From: Candidatus Latescibacterota bacterium
GTDB lineage: Bacteria; Latescibacterota; UBA2968; UBA8231
DNA length: 64,000 nt
Assembly (NCBI GenBank): GCA_022820485.1
Contig: JAJEFJ010000107.1
Span: forward strand, 1 to 64,000
Reading direction: 5' to 3'
A program made the translations under genes and the position numbers. Shown here piece after piece: positions 27,828 to 35,904 of the stretch. Each line of letters opens with the position of its first letter. Position 1 is the first letter of the stretch. Below the pieces are notes generated by a model. The model was not told the origin of the DNA, did no database searches, and saw nothing but the letters and a program-made list of their open reading frames with translations.

Positions 27828-27989
27828 CCAGCAACTCTTCGACACTCAGGGTAATCGATCCTGTCCTCACCGCTGGAAATCCCTCCAACGCGCCTGAAAT
27901 CTAGGTACAGAGCTTATCCACCCTGCCTTATGCCGGCTCAACGAGTGGTTCATATTTAATCTCGATATCAACAACTGGGAGAAACAAAA

Positions 27990-28262
27990 ATGGAGACAGA
28001 ATGCATTCTTAGCGACTATCTTGAACAGGCCATGGAAGTTGCGGTTTACGACAAGTTGGATGACGGCACTTTCGCGGGGCGGATTCCACCATGTAAGGGT
28101 GTTCTCGCCTTTGGAACCACGCTGAGGGAGTGTGAACGTTTATTGCGCTCCACTTTGGAGGACTGGTTGCTTCTCGGTTTGAGACTCGGGCACACTCTAC
28201 CGGTTCTTTCGGGGATCAATTTAAATAAGGAACCAGCTCGTGAGCCGTTGGGTGCCATGTAA
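27990..28262 (+). CDS. HicB-family antitoxin, orphaned
   Basis: 90 residues. 'YLEQAMEVAVYDKLDDGTFAGRIPPCKGVLAFGTTLRECERLLRSTLEDWLLLGLR' in pieces is the HicB partial RNase-H fold with the 'GTTLxECExxLxxxLEDWxLLGL' helix. GGGAG lies eight bases before the ATG. A hicA start overlaps its 3' end by 23 bases, but hicA is cut off after about 30 codons, so the antitoxin has no intact toxin here. The flanks suggest it marks the end of an acquired island. Confidence 0.78.
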   Translation: METECILSDYLEQAMEVAVYDKLDDGTFAGRIPPCKGVLAFGTTLRECERLLRSTLEDWLLLGLRLGHTLPVLSGINLNKEPAREPLGAM

Positions 28263-28331
28263 GCGCATTCTTTTTATTCGGCGCTTGCGTGGCCTTGGCT
28301 TCGACGGACCCTTCTCGGGTTCACGACATTA
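28240..28331 (+). pseudogene. hicA remnant, truncated after about 30 codons
   Basis: From a GTG inside hicB the frame reads MSRWVPCK, then 'FIRRLRGLGFDGPFSGSRHY'. This matches the start of HicA toxins ('MSRLTPVK...LxxLGFEGPFxGGKHxFM'), including the catalytic His. After about residue 31 the frame runs into the antisense of the ferritin gene's 3' end and loses all similarity. The rest of the toxin is missing, so this is a deletion or junction scar at the ferritin boundary. Confidence 0.72.
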
Positions 28332-28832
28332 TTCCTCGCCCTGTGGCCTCCTGCCCGCCAGATCCCGATCCATCAGAAAGAGGCCGTCGCGGCTTTCGAT
28401 GATCAGTTCCATGTCGCTGACGATATTGCGGACGATGGCCTCCTCCTCTACCTGCTCGTTGACGAACCACTGCATAAAGGTATGCGTGGCGTGGTCGCCC
28501 TCGGCGAGGGCCTCATTTACTACCGCGTAGATTCGCTTGCTCAAATCCCGCTCGCCTTCTAGGGCGAACTTGAAGGCGTCCAGCGGCGAGTCCCACTCGC
28601 TGTGTGGCTCAGCTATGGCCTGCAAGCGCACGCGGCCGTCGCGGTCGTTGATGAAGGCGTAAACCTTTTCCGCGTGCATCAGTTCCTCTTGGTACTGGAT
28701 CTTCATCCAGTGGGCAAAACCATTGAGGTCGAGGTCCTCGAAATAAGCCGCCATCGACAGGTACGTATAGGCCGAGGAAAACTCGGAATTGAGTTGATCG
28801 TTGAGTGCCTGTTGCAATTTTTCGTTAAGCAT
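28329..28832 (-). CDS. ftnA: Ferritin (non-haem, FtnA-like)
   Basis: 167 residues from the ATG with AAGGAGAAG just upstream. Four-helix iron-storage protein with ferroxidase ligands: E in 'NSEFSSAYTYLSMAAYF', 'EELMHAEKVY' (ExxH) and 'EQVEEEAIVRNI' later in the chain. It forms 24-mers that oxidise and store Fe. Its start lies 8 bases inside the end of the NagB/PIG-L gene, so it is translated from the same message. The last codons abut the truncated hicA at the island edge. Confidence 0.92.
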   Translation of the reverse strand: MLNEKLQQALNDQLNSEFSSAYTYLSMAAYFEDLDLNGFAHWMKIQYQEELMHAEKVYAFINDRDGRVRLQAIAEPHSEWDSPLDAFKFALEGERDLSKRIYAVVNEALAEGDHATHTFMQWFVNEQVEEEAIVRNIVSDMELIIESRDGLFLMDRDLAGRRPQGEE

Positions 28833-31215
28833 TTTCTTCTCCTTGATTAACGGCCACAATACTGTGGCCGGACTGCTCAGTTGCCTGCTTGAGTACTCGG
28901 CTGCGCTCGTACAATTCGGCTAAATCCATCTCTCTAAGAAACACCAAACCCCGCGTAGCGCGAATTAGGGGGCTGGGGTGCTCTTGAAACCACGCGCGGC
29001 CGAGGCACGTTTTGATTTTCTGGTACTGCTCCACCTGCACCCGGCGCGCCAGCTCGGAGAACGGGCCGTCGTGCTCGTAGCTGGGGAACGAAGCGTCGCG
29101 CTGAGAAATAAAATTGCTCATAAACGCGCTCTGCATCACCGAAAGCATGTTGAGCGAGACCGGCACGAAAATGTTGGCCTCGCTGGGATCAAAGCGATAC
29201 CACACATTGCGATAACCCCAAACCTTGATCGGCGCGTCTTTGCGCTGCCGCTCGTAGCGGCGCAGGGCCTCGGTGACAGCCTGCAATACCTTGTAGTGGG
29301 TGTCTGGGCCGCTGGCCTCCGGGTCCAGCGCCACGCTAACCACATCGGGCGCGACCTCTTCGAGCAGCGCAAGCACGGGCAGTACATCGTCTTCCACCGT
29401 CGGCTCCTTGGTGAAGAGATCGCCCGTGTAAAACCCAAGGCGCAAGTGCTTGACGCTGGTGCAGTCCCACCCGAGATAACCCCACGTGCATTCAGCCTCC
29501 CATTCTCTACACAACCCCTTGAGGGTCTGGATTTGTGGCGCGTCCTTCTGACCGGGATAGCGGCTGGCAAAATAGGCCTCCAACTCGGCTAGCAGTGCCT
29601 CAATGCCCTCGCGGTCCTCGACGCCATACAGCTCGACGAGGTTCCGCAAGAAGCGCCGCGCCATCCCTTCGTCGCACATCCCTAAGTCGTCGGCTGCTAC
29701 TCCGTCGAGATACAGCCAAACATCGCGATTGCGGCCGTGCTCATAGCTCGGCGCAAAGTAGCCTTCGGCCAGCAGCGCGGCGCATTCGTCAGTGGGCAGG
29801 AAGCGCCGCAACCGCTCGATGTGATCCTCGATAAAGCGGTTGGTCACCGCGGTGAAGCCGCCAGTGAAGCAGACGAAGTAATGCACATTGGCGGCGTCGC
29901 GCACGTGGCGGACGATATAGGGCAGATAGCCCAGCATCAGGTCGTCGTGGTGCGGCTCGGTGTGGAGGAAGCGCGTGGCGGAAAGGGTCTGGCAACCCCG
30001 CTCAATTTTGCCGATCAAGCGGCCGCGCACCATGTGCGTCAGGGTCTCAACCGATTCGGCGCACCGCTGCACAAGCACCGCACCCAGCTCGTCCTGCGCC
30101 AGCTCCTCCTCGGTCAAATCGACGACCTGCTTGCCCAATCTGCAGGCGAGTTCGACGAAGATCTTTTCCACCGCTTCGTCGTCAATCACCTCACGCTGCT
30201 GCAACAGCACCCGCTGCCGCACCCGCAGCAACTTGGCCGCGCCGCGCGTGATGTAAAACCGCGCGCGTGGCAGGCGGTGCAGGACCGAGGCCGGATAGCG
30301 CACATCGGCTGCTTCCTCAATGGCAGCGGCGACAATCCCCGCCTTGGCCTCGCCTGCGGCAATAATCACGGCGCAGGCATCGGGACGGGCGGCGATGGTG
30401 CCGAGGCCAATGGTAATGACCAACCGCTTGCGCGCCACCTCCATGCCGCCAAGATCGGCGGCCGCAGCCGCTTGGGTCTCGTAGTTGACCTCGGTCAGCC
30501 GCGTCGTCGAGAAGTGGTCTGAGCCACGCACGTTAAAGCCAATGTGTCCGTCCGGGCCAATGCCGCCCAAAAAGAAGCCAATGCCGCCAAGGGCGCGGAT
30601 TCGCTCCTCGTATTCCAAGCACCACTGGTCGATCCTTTGCAGCGCGTCTTGCTGCACTTGCTCCAACAGGGTGCGCGCAGGCCGGTGACGCAGCGACAAG
30701 TCAACCGCGCCGTCCGGCCACACCTCGGCGAGAGTCTGGCCGGACCGCAAGCCGATCTCAGCGCAATTGATCAGCAGCGCTTTGGCCGGGTCGAGCCCAA
30801 AGCCGTCGATATAGAAGCGGTTTACATAGCTGTAGAAGCTGTTATCCTGCTGGGGGTCTATTGGATAAAACTCGTCGATCTGCACGAAGTGCAAGCCGCG
30901 CAGGTCTGGTTTGCGCGCCGGATCGACGCCAGCCTCTGCAAGCGTGCTCTGGATCTCGGCCTCGTTCCAATGCTGCACCAGCCGCTCGACCCAGCGGATG
31001 AAGTACTGCGGAGTTTTGCCCGTCGGCAGCGAGATCACGCCCTCGGGATGTTCTTGCACCCATTCGATGAACCGCATCGCCGCCAGCTTGCCCAGCCCCG
31101 GGAAGTTCTCCACCACAATGGTTTTGATCTTTTCGGTCGGCGGATAGAGCGCGTCGAAGGGAGAAGCGGCTACGGCGCGGCGCTCGACAGGGGTGAGGTC
31201 TTTGGTGTGTGCCAT
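28825..31215 (-). CDS. Glucosamine-6-phosphate deaminase / PIG-L deacetylase-like fusion
   Basis: 796 residues. The N-terminal third is NagB/SIS-type isomerase: 'GVISLPTGKTPQYFIRWVE', 'LHFVQIDEFYPI' (the DE active site), 'GGIGPDGHIGFNVRGS' with the catalytic His, and 'ITIGLGTI'. After about residue 400, 'FLHTEPHHDDLMLGYLPYIVRH' starts an LmbE/PIG-L-like domain whose PHHDD resembles the zinc motif (A/H)HPDD; a further segment around 'DVVSVALDPEASGPDTHYKVLQ' is typical of this fold. Deaminase/PIG-L fusions of similar length occur in Bacteroidetes and Planctomycetes. Likely role: amino-sugar catabolism. It lies 248 bases downstream of the symporter. Confidence 0.85.
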   Translation of the reverse strand: MAHTKDLTPVERRAVAASPFDALYPPTEKIKTIVVENFPGLGKLAAMRFIEWVQEHPEGVISLPTGKTPQYFIRWVERLVQHWNEAEIQSTLAEAGVDPARKPDLRGLHFVQIDEFYPIDPQQDNSFYSYVNRFYIDGFGLDPAKALLINCAEIGLRSGQTLAEVWPDGAVDLSLRHRPARTLLEQVQQDALQRIDQWCLEYEERIRALGGIGFFLGGIGPDGHIGFNVRGSDHFSTTRLTEVNYETQAAAAADLGGMEVARKRLVITIGLGTIAARPDACAVIIAAGEAKAGIVAAAIEEAADVRYPASVLHRLPRARFYITRGAAKLLRVRQRVLLQQREVIDDEAVEKIFVELACRLGKQVVDLTEEELAQDELGAVLVQRCAESVETLTHMVRGRLIGKIERGCQTLSATRFLHTEPHHDDLMLGYLPYIVRHVRDAANVHYFVCFTGGFTAVTNRFIEDHIERLRRFLPTDECAALLAEGYFAPSYEHGRNRDVWLYLDGVAADDLGMCDEGMARRFLRNLVELYGVEDREGIEALLAELEAYFASRYPGQKDAPQIQTLKGLCREWEAECTWGYLGWDCTSVKHLRLGFYTGDLFTKEPTVEDDVLPVLALLEEVAPDVVSVALDPEASGPDTHYKVLQAVTEALRRYERQRKDAPIKVWGYRNVWYRFDPSEANIFVPVSLNMLSVMQSAFMSNFISQRDASFPSYEHDGPFSELARRVQVEQYQKIKTCLGRAWFQEHPSPLIRATRGLVFLREMDLAELYERSRVLKQATEQSGHSIVAVNQGEENA

Positions 31216-31264
31216 GAGCGTGTTAAAAGCAGTGAGTGATGAAAATGTTGATGAGCGCTAGTAG

Positions 31265-31285
31265 GGGCATCCCTTGTGGATGCCC
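31265..31285. repeat. Palindromic repeat GGGCATCC...GGATGCCC
   Basis: An 8-bp inverted repeat with a five-base loop (cttgt) inside a GTAGGGGC... context. A variant of the same unit with arms GGGCAACC and GGTTGCCC is inside the element at 34246-34357. It is a dispersed unit upstream of the NagB/PIG-L gene. Confidence 0.45.
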
Positions 31286-31301
31286 GCGTTTAAATTACCA
31301 C

Positions 31302-31463
31302 CTGACGTTACGCAGTGGCTCTTTAGAGCTTCTAACCTAACGGCATGGTGCCGCCGATGTTGGCTGGCATGACCTCGGGCAGGCTTCGACAAGCTCAGCC
31401 TGCGGCCCTGAGCTTGTCGAAGGGGCCACAAGCGGCAGATGATAGAAGGATGCGTAACATCAG
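31302..31463. mobile_element. Small non-autonomous element, 14-bp TIR and 7-bp target duplication (copy B)
   Basis: CTGACGTTACGCAG (31302-31315) and ATGCGTAACATCAG (31450-31463) are inverted ends. The flanks are TTACCAC on both sides (31295-31301 and 31464-31470), a perfect 7-bp duplication. The 162-bp body carries a different palindrome from copy A, with arms CTTCGACAAGCTCAG and CTGAGCTTGTCGAAG. The right duplication includes the stop codon of the symporter gene. Confidence 0.85.
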
Positions 31464-33173
31464 TTACCACAATACCACAAAAAGCAAGATACTCGCAACC
31501 GCTAGATAAACCCCGATCCACACCCCCGGCCGCAAATACCAGCGCGGGCCGTTCTCACCGACCGGGAAAGGATACTCCGGTCGAATGGGTGCTTCCGTCA
31601 GAGTTTTCTGCAGCCAAGTGCCTTCCAACGCCGCAATCCGCCGAGCCATGAGCGGGCGCAGTGCAGCCGGATCTTCGCGGCGGGCGTACACCAAGCCGCG
31701 CAATTCTTCGTCGCGCACCGGGCCGCGCCGCCAGTCGATCACCTTTGAAGCGATGAGCATACTCAGCGCGGGTAGCACCAAGTTCCACAGATAGGTCCAC
31801 CACGTATTCTGGTACCACACCGGCAGTGCCCATTCGTTGAAGTCGGCCAAAATCGCCGACATCCCATAGCCTAAGCCCACCAGCAAACCGACGATCCCCG
31901 TTTGGCGATGCACCCGCGTGAAAACGCCCATCAACATCACCGTCATCAGCGGCACGGCAATGGCCCCAGCCAGCCGCAGATAGAACAGCAGCATGCCCTT
32001 CTCGCCCAAAAAAGGCACGTACACAAAGCCCAGCGCCAGAATGATCGGTACCGAGATCCGGCCCACCTTGGTGTAGTGCGCGTCCGTGCCGTTTTTGACG
32101 ATGAAGCGCGCGTACACGTCGCGCACAAAAAGCGAGGAGATGCCGATGCCGATGGAGTCGAAAGTCGAGTACCCAGCCGCCACCAAGCCAGCGACCACCA
32201 AGCCGACCAATCCAGCGGGCAGGTACGCCTCAATCATCAGCGGATAGGCCCGGTCAACGATCTCCAAGCCGGGGAATTGCGCCCGCGCCATCGGCCCTAA
32301 GCTGACATTGAAGAACAGGCAGATCGCCGTGGCGATGCTGGCCACCAACACCGCCATCTTGAAGTCCCACTCCGAGCGCGCGCCCAAGAAGCGAATGGCC
32401 TCGTACTGGTTGATGATCGCGTACGTGGTCAACACCACCAAGAAACCGAATATCACCACCATTGCGGGCACGCCATCGGGCGAATAACCTCCTACCTTCA
32501 GCAGCGCGTCTGCTAGCCCTTCTTCGGCCGCCTCCAACCGCGTCGCCACCCCCTCCCAACCGCCTAGTCCCGAATACGCGAATCCCCACAGTACGAACGA
32601 AGCCACGATCATCGTCGTGCTTTGCAGGGCGTCGGTCAGGACACCGGCCCGCAGACCGCCGCGCACGATGTAGAGCACCGAACTGATGGCCACGCCCACC
32701 ACCACAAACCAACACGTCGTCGCTTCAATGTCGGCGACGATGTGCAGCACCAAGTACATGGAAAAGAAAATGTTGCCCAGCACGTTGGTCCGCGACTGGA
32801 CATTGATCAAGACCGCCAGCAGCCGCACGGACGGCCCGAAGCGGAATTCCAGCCACTCGGCGTTGGTAAAAACCCCAGAGCGGTACATCGGCACAATGAC
32901 GAAAAAGCTGAGTACGGTCCAGCCCACGGCAATGCCCAGCCACCACTGCGCCAACTGCGACAGCCCGAGGTTGTACGATCCGCCGACAATGCCGACGTAA
33001 TCGCCGCTGTCAACGGCCGTGCCAAACGCCGACAGCCCGATCACCCACCAAGGCATGGACTTGGCCGCAAGGTACCAGTCGAAACTCTCGCCTTTGTTGC
33101 GGAAGGCAATCAGGCTATAGGCGACGATGCCGCCGTTGAGCACTACCACGACGGCCCAGTCTAAGGCGGTCAT
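31464..33173 (-). CDS. Sodium:solute symporter (SSS family)
   Basis: 569 residues with about 13-14 transmembrane helices. The family core 'GESFDWYLAAKSMPWWVIGLSAFGTAVDSGDYVGIVGG' in pieces covers the first helices, with the Na+-site region at 'SAFGTAVDSGDYVG'. 'AGYSTFDSIGIGISSLFVRDVYARF' is the second signature. It likely imports a sugar or organic acid with Na+. It starts 4 bases after the SMP-30 gene, so lactonase and transporter are one unit. A small mobile element sits right at its 3' end. Confidence 0.9.
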   Translation of the reverse strand: MTALDWAVVVVLNGGIVAYSLIAFRNKGESFDWYLAAKSMPWWVIGLSAFGTAVDSGDYVGIVGGSYNLGLSQLAQWWLGIAVGWTVLSFFVIVPMYRSGVFTNAEWLEFRFGPSVRLLAVLINVQSRTNVLGNIFFSMYLVLHIVADIEATTCWFVVVGVAISSVLYIVRGGLRAGVLTDALQSTTMIVASFVLWGFAYSGLGGWEGVATRLEAAEEGLADALLKVGGYSPDGVPAMVVIFGFLVVLTTYAIINQYEAIRFLGARSEWDFKMAVLVASIATAICLFFNVSLGPMARAQFPGLEIVDRAYPLMIEAYLPAGLVGLVVAGLVAAGYSTFDSIGIGISSLFVRDVYARFIVKNGTDAHYTKVGRISVPIILALGFVYVPFLGEKGMLLFYLRLAGAIAVPLMTVMLMGVFTRVHRQTGIVGLLVGLGYGMSAILADFNEWALPVWYQNTWWTYLWNLVLPALSMLIASKVIDWRRGPVRDEELRGLVYARREDPAALRPLMARRIAALEGTWLQKTLTEAPIRPEYPFPVGENGPRWYLRPGVWIGVYLAVASILLFVVLW

Positions 33174-33177
33174 CGCA

Positions 33178-34215
33178 TCACGGGGCTGGTAGGTGGTATC
33201 CGTCCTTGCCGACTGTTATCTTGGCCAAGATGCCTGGGTTTTCGGGCGGCGCGCCCCCGCCGTAGGTGACGTAGAGCGTCTTGCTCTCCTCGCCGCGGCC
33301 AAACGCCACATTGGTCGGAACTTCGGGCGTGGGGATATAGGCCAATTCCTCACCGCTGGGCGAATACACCACAATGCCCGGGCGCGTCACATCCCGCACC
33401 GCCACGTACAGATTCCCCTCGGCATCGACGACTAGGCCGTCCGGCCCGTCTTCGGGATAGTAATCGACGAGCACCTCGCGGAAGGTGGCCGTGCCATCGG
33501 GATGTAGGTCGTACGCCAACAGCGCCATCCGGCCCTTGTGCGCGGGCATGTCTAGCAATTGGAATATCCCCGTATTGCCGTTGTCGTTGCTCACCACGTA
33601 GAGCGACTGCTGGTCCGGGGATACGCAGACGCCGTTGGGCTTGCCCGCGTCGGCGATGATCCGCTCGATGGTGCCGTCCGGGTCAATGCGATAGACCGCC
33701 ATCACCGGCTGGTCGATCGGCTCGTGCCCTAGGTAGCGCGGATCGCTGAAGTAGATGCGGCCCTTTTCGTCGATGGAAATGTCATTGGGGGCGTTAAAGG
33801 GGCGGCCCTCGTACAGCCCGGCGATGATCTCGGCCTTGCCGGTTGCAAGGTCCGTGCGCGTCACGCGCTGTCCCCCGAAATCCGCGCCCTCAGCGGCAAT
33901 CAGCCGGCCCATAGCATCGAACTTGAGGCCGTTGGACATGCCGCTGGGTGAGCGGAAGACCGCGGTCTGGCCGGTCTTGGGATCGTAGCGCCAGATGTGC
34001 CCGGCCTGCATCCCCGATTCCATGGAAAAGGTAATGTCGCTAAAGTAAACCGAGCCATCGAAGGCTACGGCCGGCCCTTCGGAAAAGAACGCGCCGTCAA
34101 AGAGCACTTCGAGCTTGGCGTCTGGGGGTATAATCGACGGATCGCCCGTCGGCTCTTGGGCGAAAGCAGTGCTGGCGACCAAGACCAGCGCGATTGTGGC
34201 GAGACGGTGCATCAT
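33178..34215 (-). CDS. Exported SMP-30/gluconolactonase family protein
   Basis: 345 residues. The signal peptide (MMHRLATIALVLVASTAFAQ) is followed by a six-bladed beta-propeller. Metal-site residues are recognisable: E in 'SEGPAVAFDGSVYFSD', N in 'FNAPNDISIDEKGRIYFSD', N/D in 'VVSNDNGNTG' and D in 'DGPDGLVVDAEGNLYVA'. It hydrolyses sugar lactones in the periplasm. The symporter follows at 4 bases. Together they would process and import a sugar acid. Confidence 0.88.
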   Translation of the reverse strand: MMHRLATIALVLVASTAFAQEPTGDPSIIPPDAKLEVLFDGAFFSEGPAVAFDGSVYFSDITFSMESGMQAGHIWRYDPKTGQTAVFRSPSGMSNGLKFDAMGRLIAAEGADFGGQRVTRTDLATGKAEIIAGLYEGRPFNAPNDISIDEKGRIYFSDPRYLGHEPIDQPVMAVYRIDPDGTIERIIADAGKPNGVCVSPDQQSLYVVSNDNGNTGIFQLLDMPAHKGRMALLAYDLHPDGTATFREVLVDYYPEDGPDGLVVDAEGNLYVAVRDVTRPGIVVYSPSGEELAYIPTPEVPTNVAFGRGEESKTLYVTYGGGAPPENPGILAKITVGKDGYHLPAP

Positions 34216-34245
34216 GGTATCTCTCCTTGGGTTATGTGAAAGCTA

Positions 34246-34357
34246 CTGATGTTACGCCTTGTAGGGGCAACCCTTGTGGTTGCCCACGCCCCGTAGAAAG
34301 GGTGCCCACAAGGGACGCCCCTACATCTATCGCTTCGGCGCAGATACGTAACGTCAG
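34246..34357. mobile_element. Small TIR element beside glnE (copy C, no matching target duplication)
   Basis: CTGATGTTACGCCT (34246-34259) and the inverted end TACGTAACGTCAG (34345-34357) match the family ends. The 112-bp body holds GGGCAACC/GGTTGCCC-type palindromes. Unlike copies A and B the 7-bp flanks differ (AAAGCTA and GTAGTCA), so the two sides were probably not joined by a simple insertion. The stop codon of the half-length glnE (34362-34364) is four bases beyond the right end. Confidence 0.7.
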
Positions 34358-34361
34358 GTAG

Positions 34362-35885
34362 TCAGGAAAACACTGCATCGTACAACCGCCGGACGCCTTG
34401 ACAATGCCCCTCCAAGACCGCCTCCAGCGGCTCGTCCAGTTCCATCAGTTCGGCTAGGATTTGGCGGGCCTCTTCTTCTTCAGGCACCGCGTACACCGGC
34501 TGGGCCTCCTGAATTTGCAGCAAATTCTCTAGCTGCCGCAAAAAGCGGTAGGCCTCCTTTAGGGCTTGGGCGTCCGTCGGCGCGAGCAGTTCGGCTCGGC
34601 GCAGGCGCTCAATCGCCGTCAGGGTATTGTGGGCGCGGATTTGCGGATGGGTATGGCCGTTGAGTAGCTGCAAGCACTGGACGATGAACTCAATGTCGCG
34701 GATGCCACCAGGCTGTAGCTTGATATTGTTTTCGCCAGCCCTACTCGCTATTTCGGCTTCGATGCGCTGCTTGACGCGGGCAATCTCTTGGCGCGGGTCA
34801 TCCGCGAAATGGCCCGGAAAGACAAAAGGGATCAGCATTTGGCGAAAGCGCTGCCACACTTGAGTTGAACCAGCGGCGCGGCGAGCCTTAATCAGCATCT
34901 GGCGCTCCCACAACTCGCCCCGTTCCTCGTAGTAACTCAAGTAGCTATCCAAGGGCCGCACCAAGGCTCCATCAATTCCGTCGGGCCGCAGCCGCATGTC
35001 AACGCGATAAAAAAATCCCTCCCCGGTCATCGCGGTCAACAACTGGATGAGCCGCTCGCCCAAGCGCCGAAAAAACTCGCCGTTATCTACTGAATAGCCG
35101 CCGCGTGGAGCGCGCGTTTCGCCTTCGTCGTCGTAGATGAACAACAAATCGATATCCGAGCTGTAGTTGAGCTCTTGGCCGCCGTACTTGCCCAAGCCCA
35201 CCACGCAAAACTTGGCCGGCCGGCCGCACTCGTCCAGCGGCCGACCCCAGCGCGGCAGCAACTCTTCCCAAGCCCACTTTAGGGCCTGATCGACGATCCC
35301 GTCGGCCAGGTCGGCCAATTCGCGGCCGACCTGCCGCACGTCTTTCACGCCCAGCACTTGCGCCGCGCCCAACCGCAGCAACTCGCGCCGCTGGAATCGG
35401 TATAAATCCGCGAGGGGATCGTCGCTATCCGTCTCTCGTGCTAGGGTGCGGCGCAGGGCCGAAAGTGCCAACGGCTGACTCAGATAGGTCGTCTCGGCCA
35501 GCAGCCAATAGAGGTGCGCTGGGTCGCGCATCAGGGCATCGGTCAAAAAGCCGCTATAGCCCAAAATTTGCGCCAATTGCTGCCCCAAGACGGGGGTGTC
35601 GTTGGTCCGATGATGTAGCGTCGTGATCCCGCCTGCTCTGTGTAAGAACCGCTCCAACCGCCGCAGGGCTTGGTCGGGCTGGACGGACTGGCTCACCGCC
35701 GCCAGCAGCGACACCGGAGGATCTAGGGCATAGACTGGTCCCGCCAAATCGATCAATAGATCTAGCCGTTGCAGGGCTTGATAGGGCTGGTCAAAGCCCA
35801 ATTGCGCTAGGGTATGGCACGCTGGCCCGGTCGCTTCTTCAAAGGCCCGATGGGCTAGACGCAGACTCTCTTGGAACGCAGGCAT
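34362..35885 (-). CDS. glnE: Half-length glutamine synthetase adenylyltransferase (GlnE N-terminal half)
   Basis: 507 residues from the ATG with AAAGGAGG upstream. It contains one GlnE nucleotidyltransferase domain: 'FCVVGLGKYGGQELNYSSDIDLLFIYD' carries the catalytic G-G and D-x-D in pieces, and 'FFYRVDMRLRPDGIDG' and 'GGIRDIEFIVQ' are GlnE signatures. A GlnD-type helical domain (about 380-507) follows. Full GlnE has two such halves (about 950 residues), the first removing and the second adding AMP on glutamine synthetase. Only the N-terminal type half is here, ending at a domain edge and beside mobile element C. It could be a natural split or a truncation. Confidence 0.82.
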   Translation of the reverse strand: MPAFQESLRLAHRAFEEATGPACHTLAQLGFDQPYQALQRLDLLIDLAGPVYALDPPVSLLAAVSQSVQPDQALRRLERFLHRAGGITTLHHRTNDTPVLGQQLAQILGYSGFLTDALMRDPAHLYWLLAETTYLSQPLALSALRRTLARETDSDDPLADLYRFQRRELLRLGAAQVLGVKDVRQVGRELADLADGIVDQALKWAWEELLPRWGRPLDECGRPAKFCVVGLGKYGGQELNYSSDIDLLFIYDDEGETRAPRGGYSVDNGEFFRRLGERLIQLLTAMTGEGFFYRVDMRLRPDGIDGALVRPLDSYLSYYEERGELWERQMLIKARRAAGSTQVWQRFRQMLIPFVFPGHFADDPRQEIARVKQRIEAEIASRAGENNIKLQPGGIRDIEFIVQCLQLLNGHTHPQIRAHNTLTAIERLRRAELLAPTDAQALKEAYRFLRQLENLLQIQEAQPVYAVPEEEEARQILAELMELDEPLEAVLEGHCQGVRRLYDAVFS

Positions 35886-35904
35886 CAAGAGCCTCCTTTA
35901 ATGC

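Noticed and set aside
25692..28331. Large antiphage defence island
   Set aside because: Only one R-M system and one broken HicBA are present; no other known defence families are adjacent.
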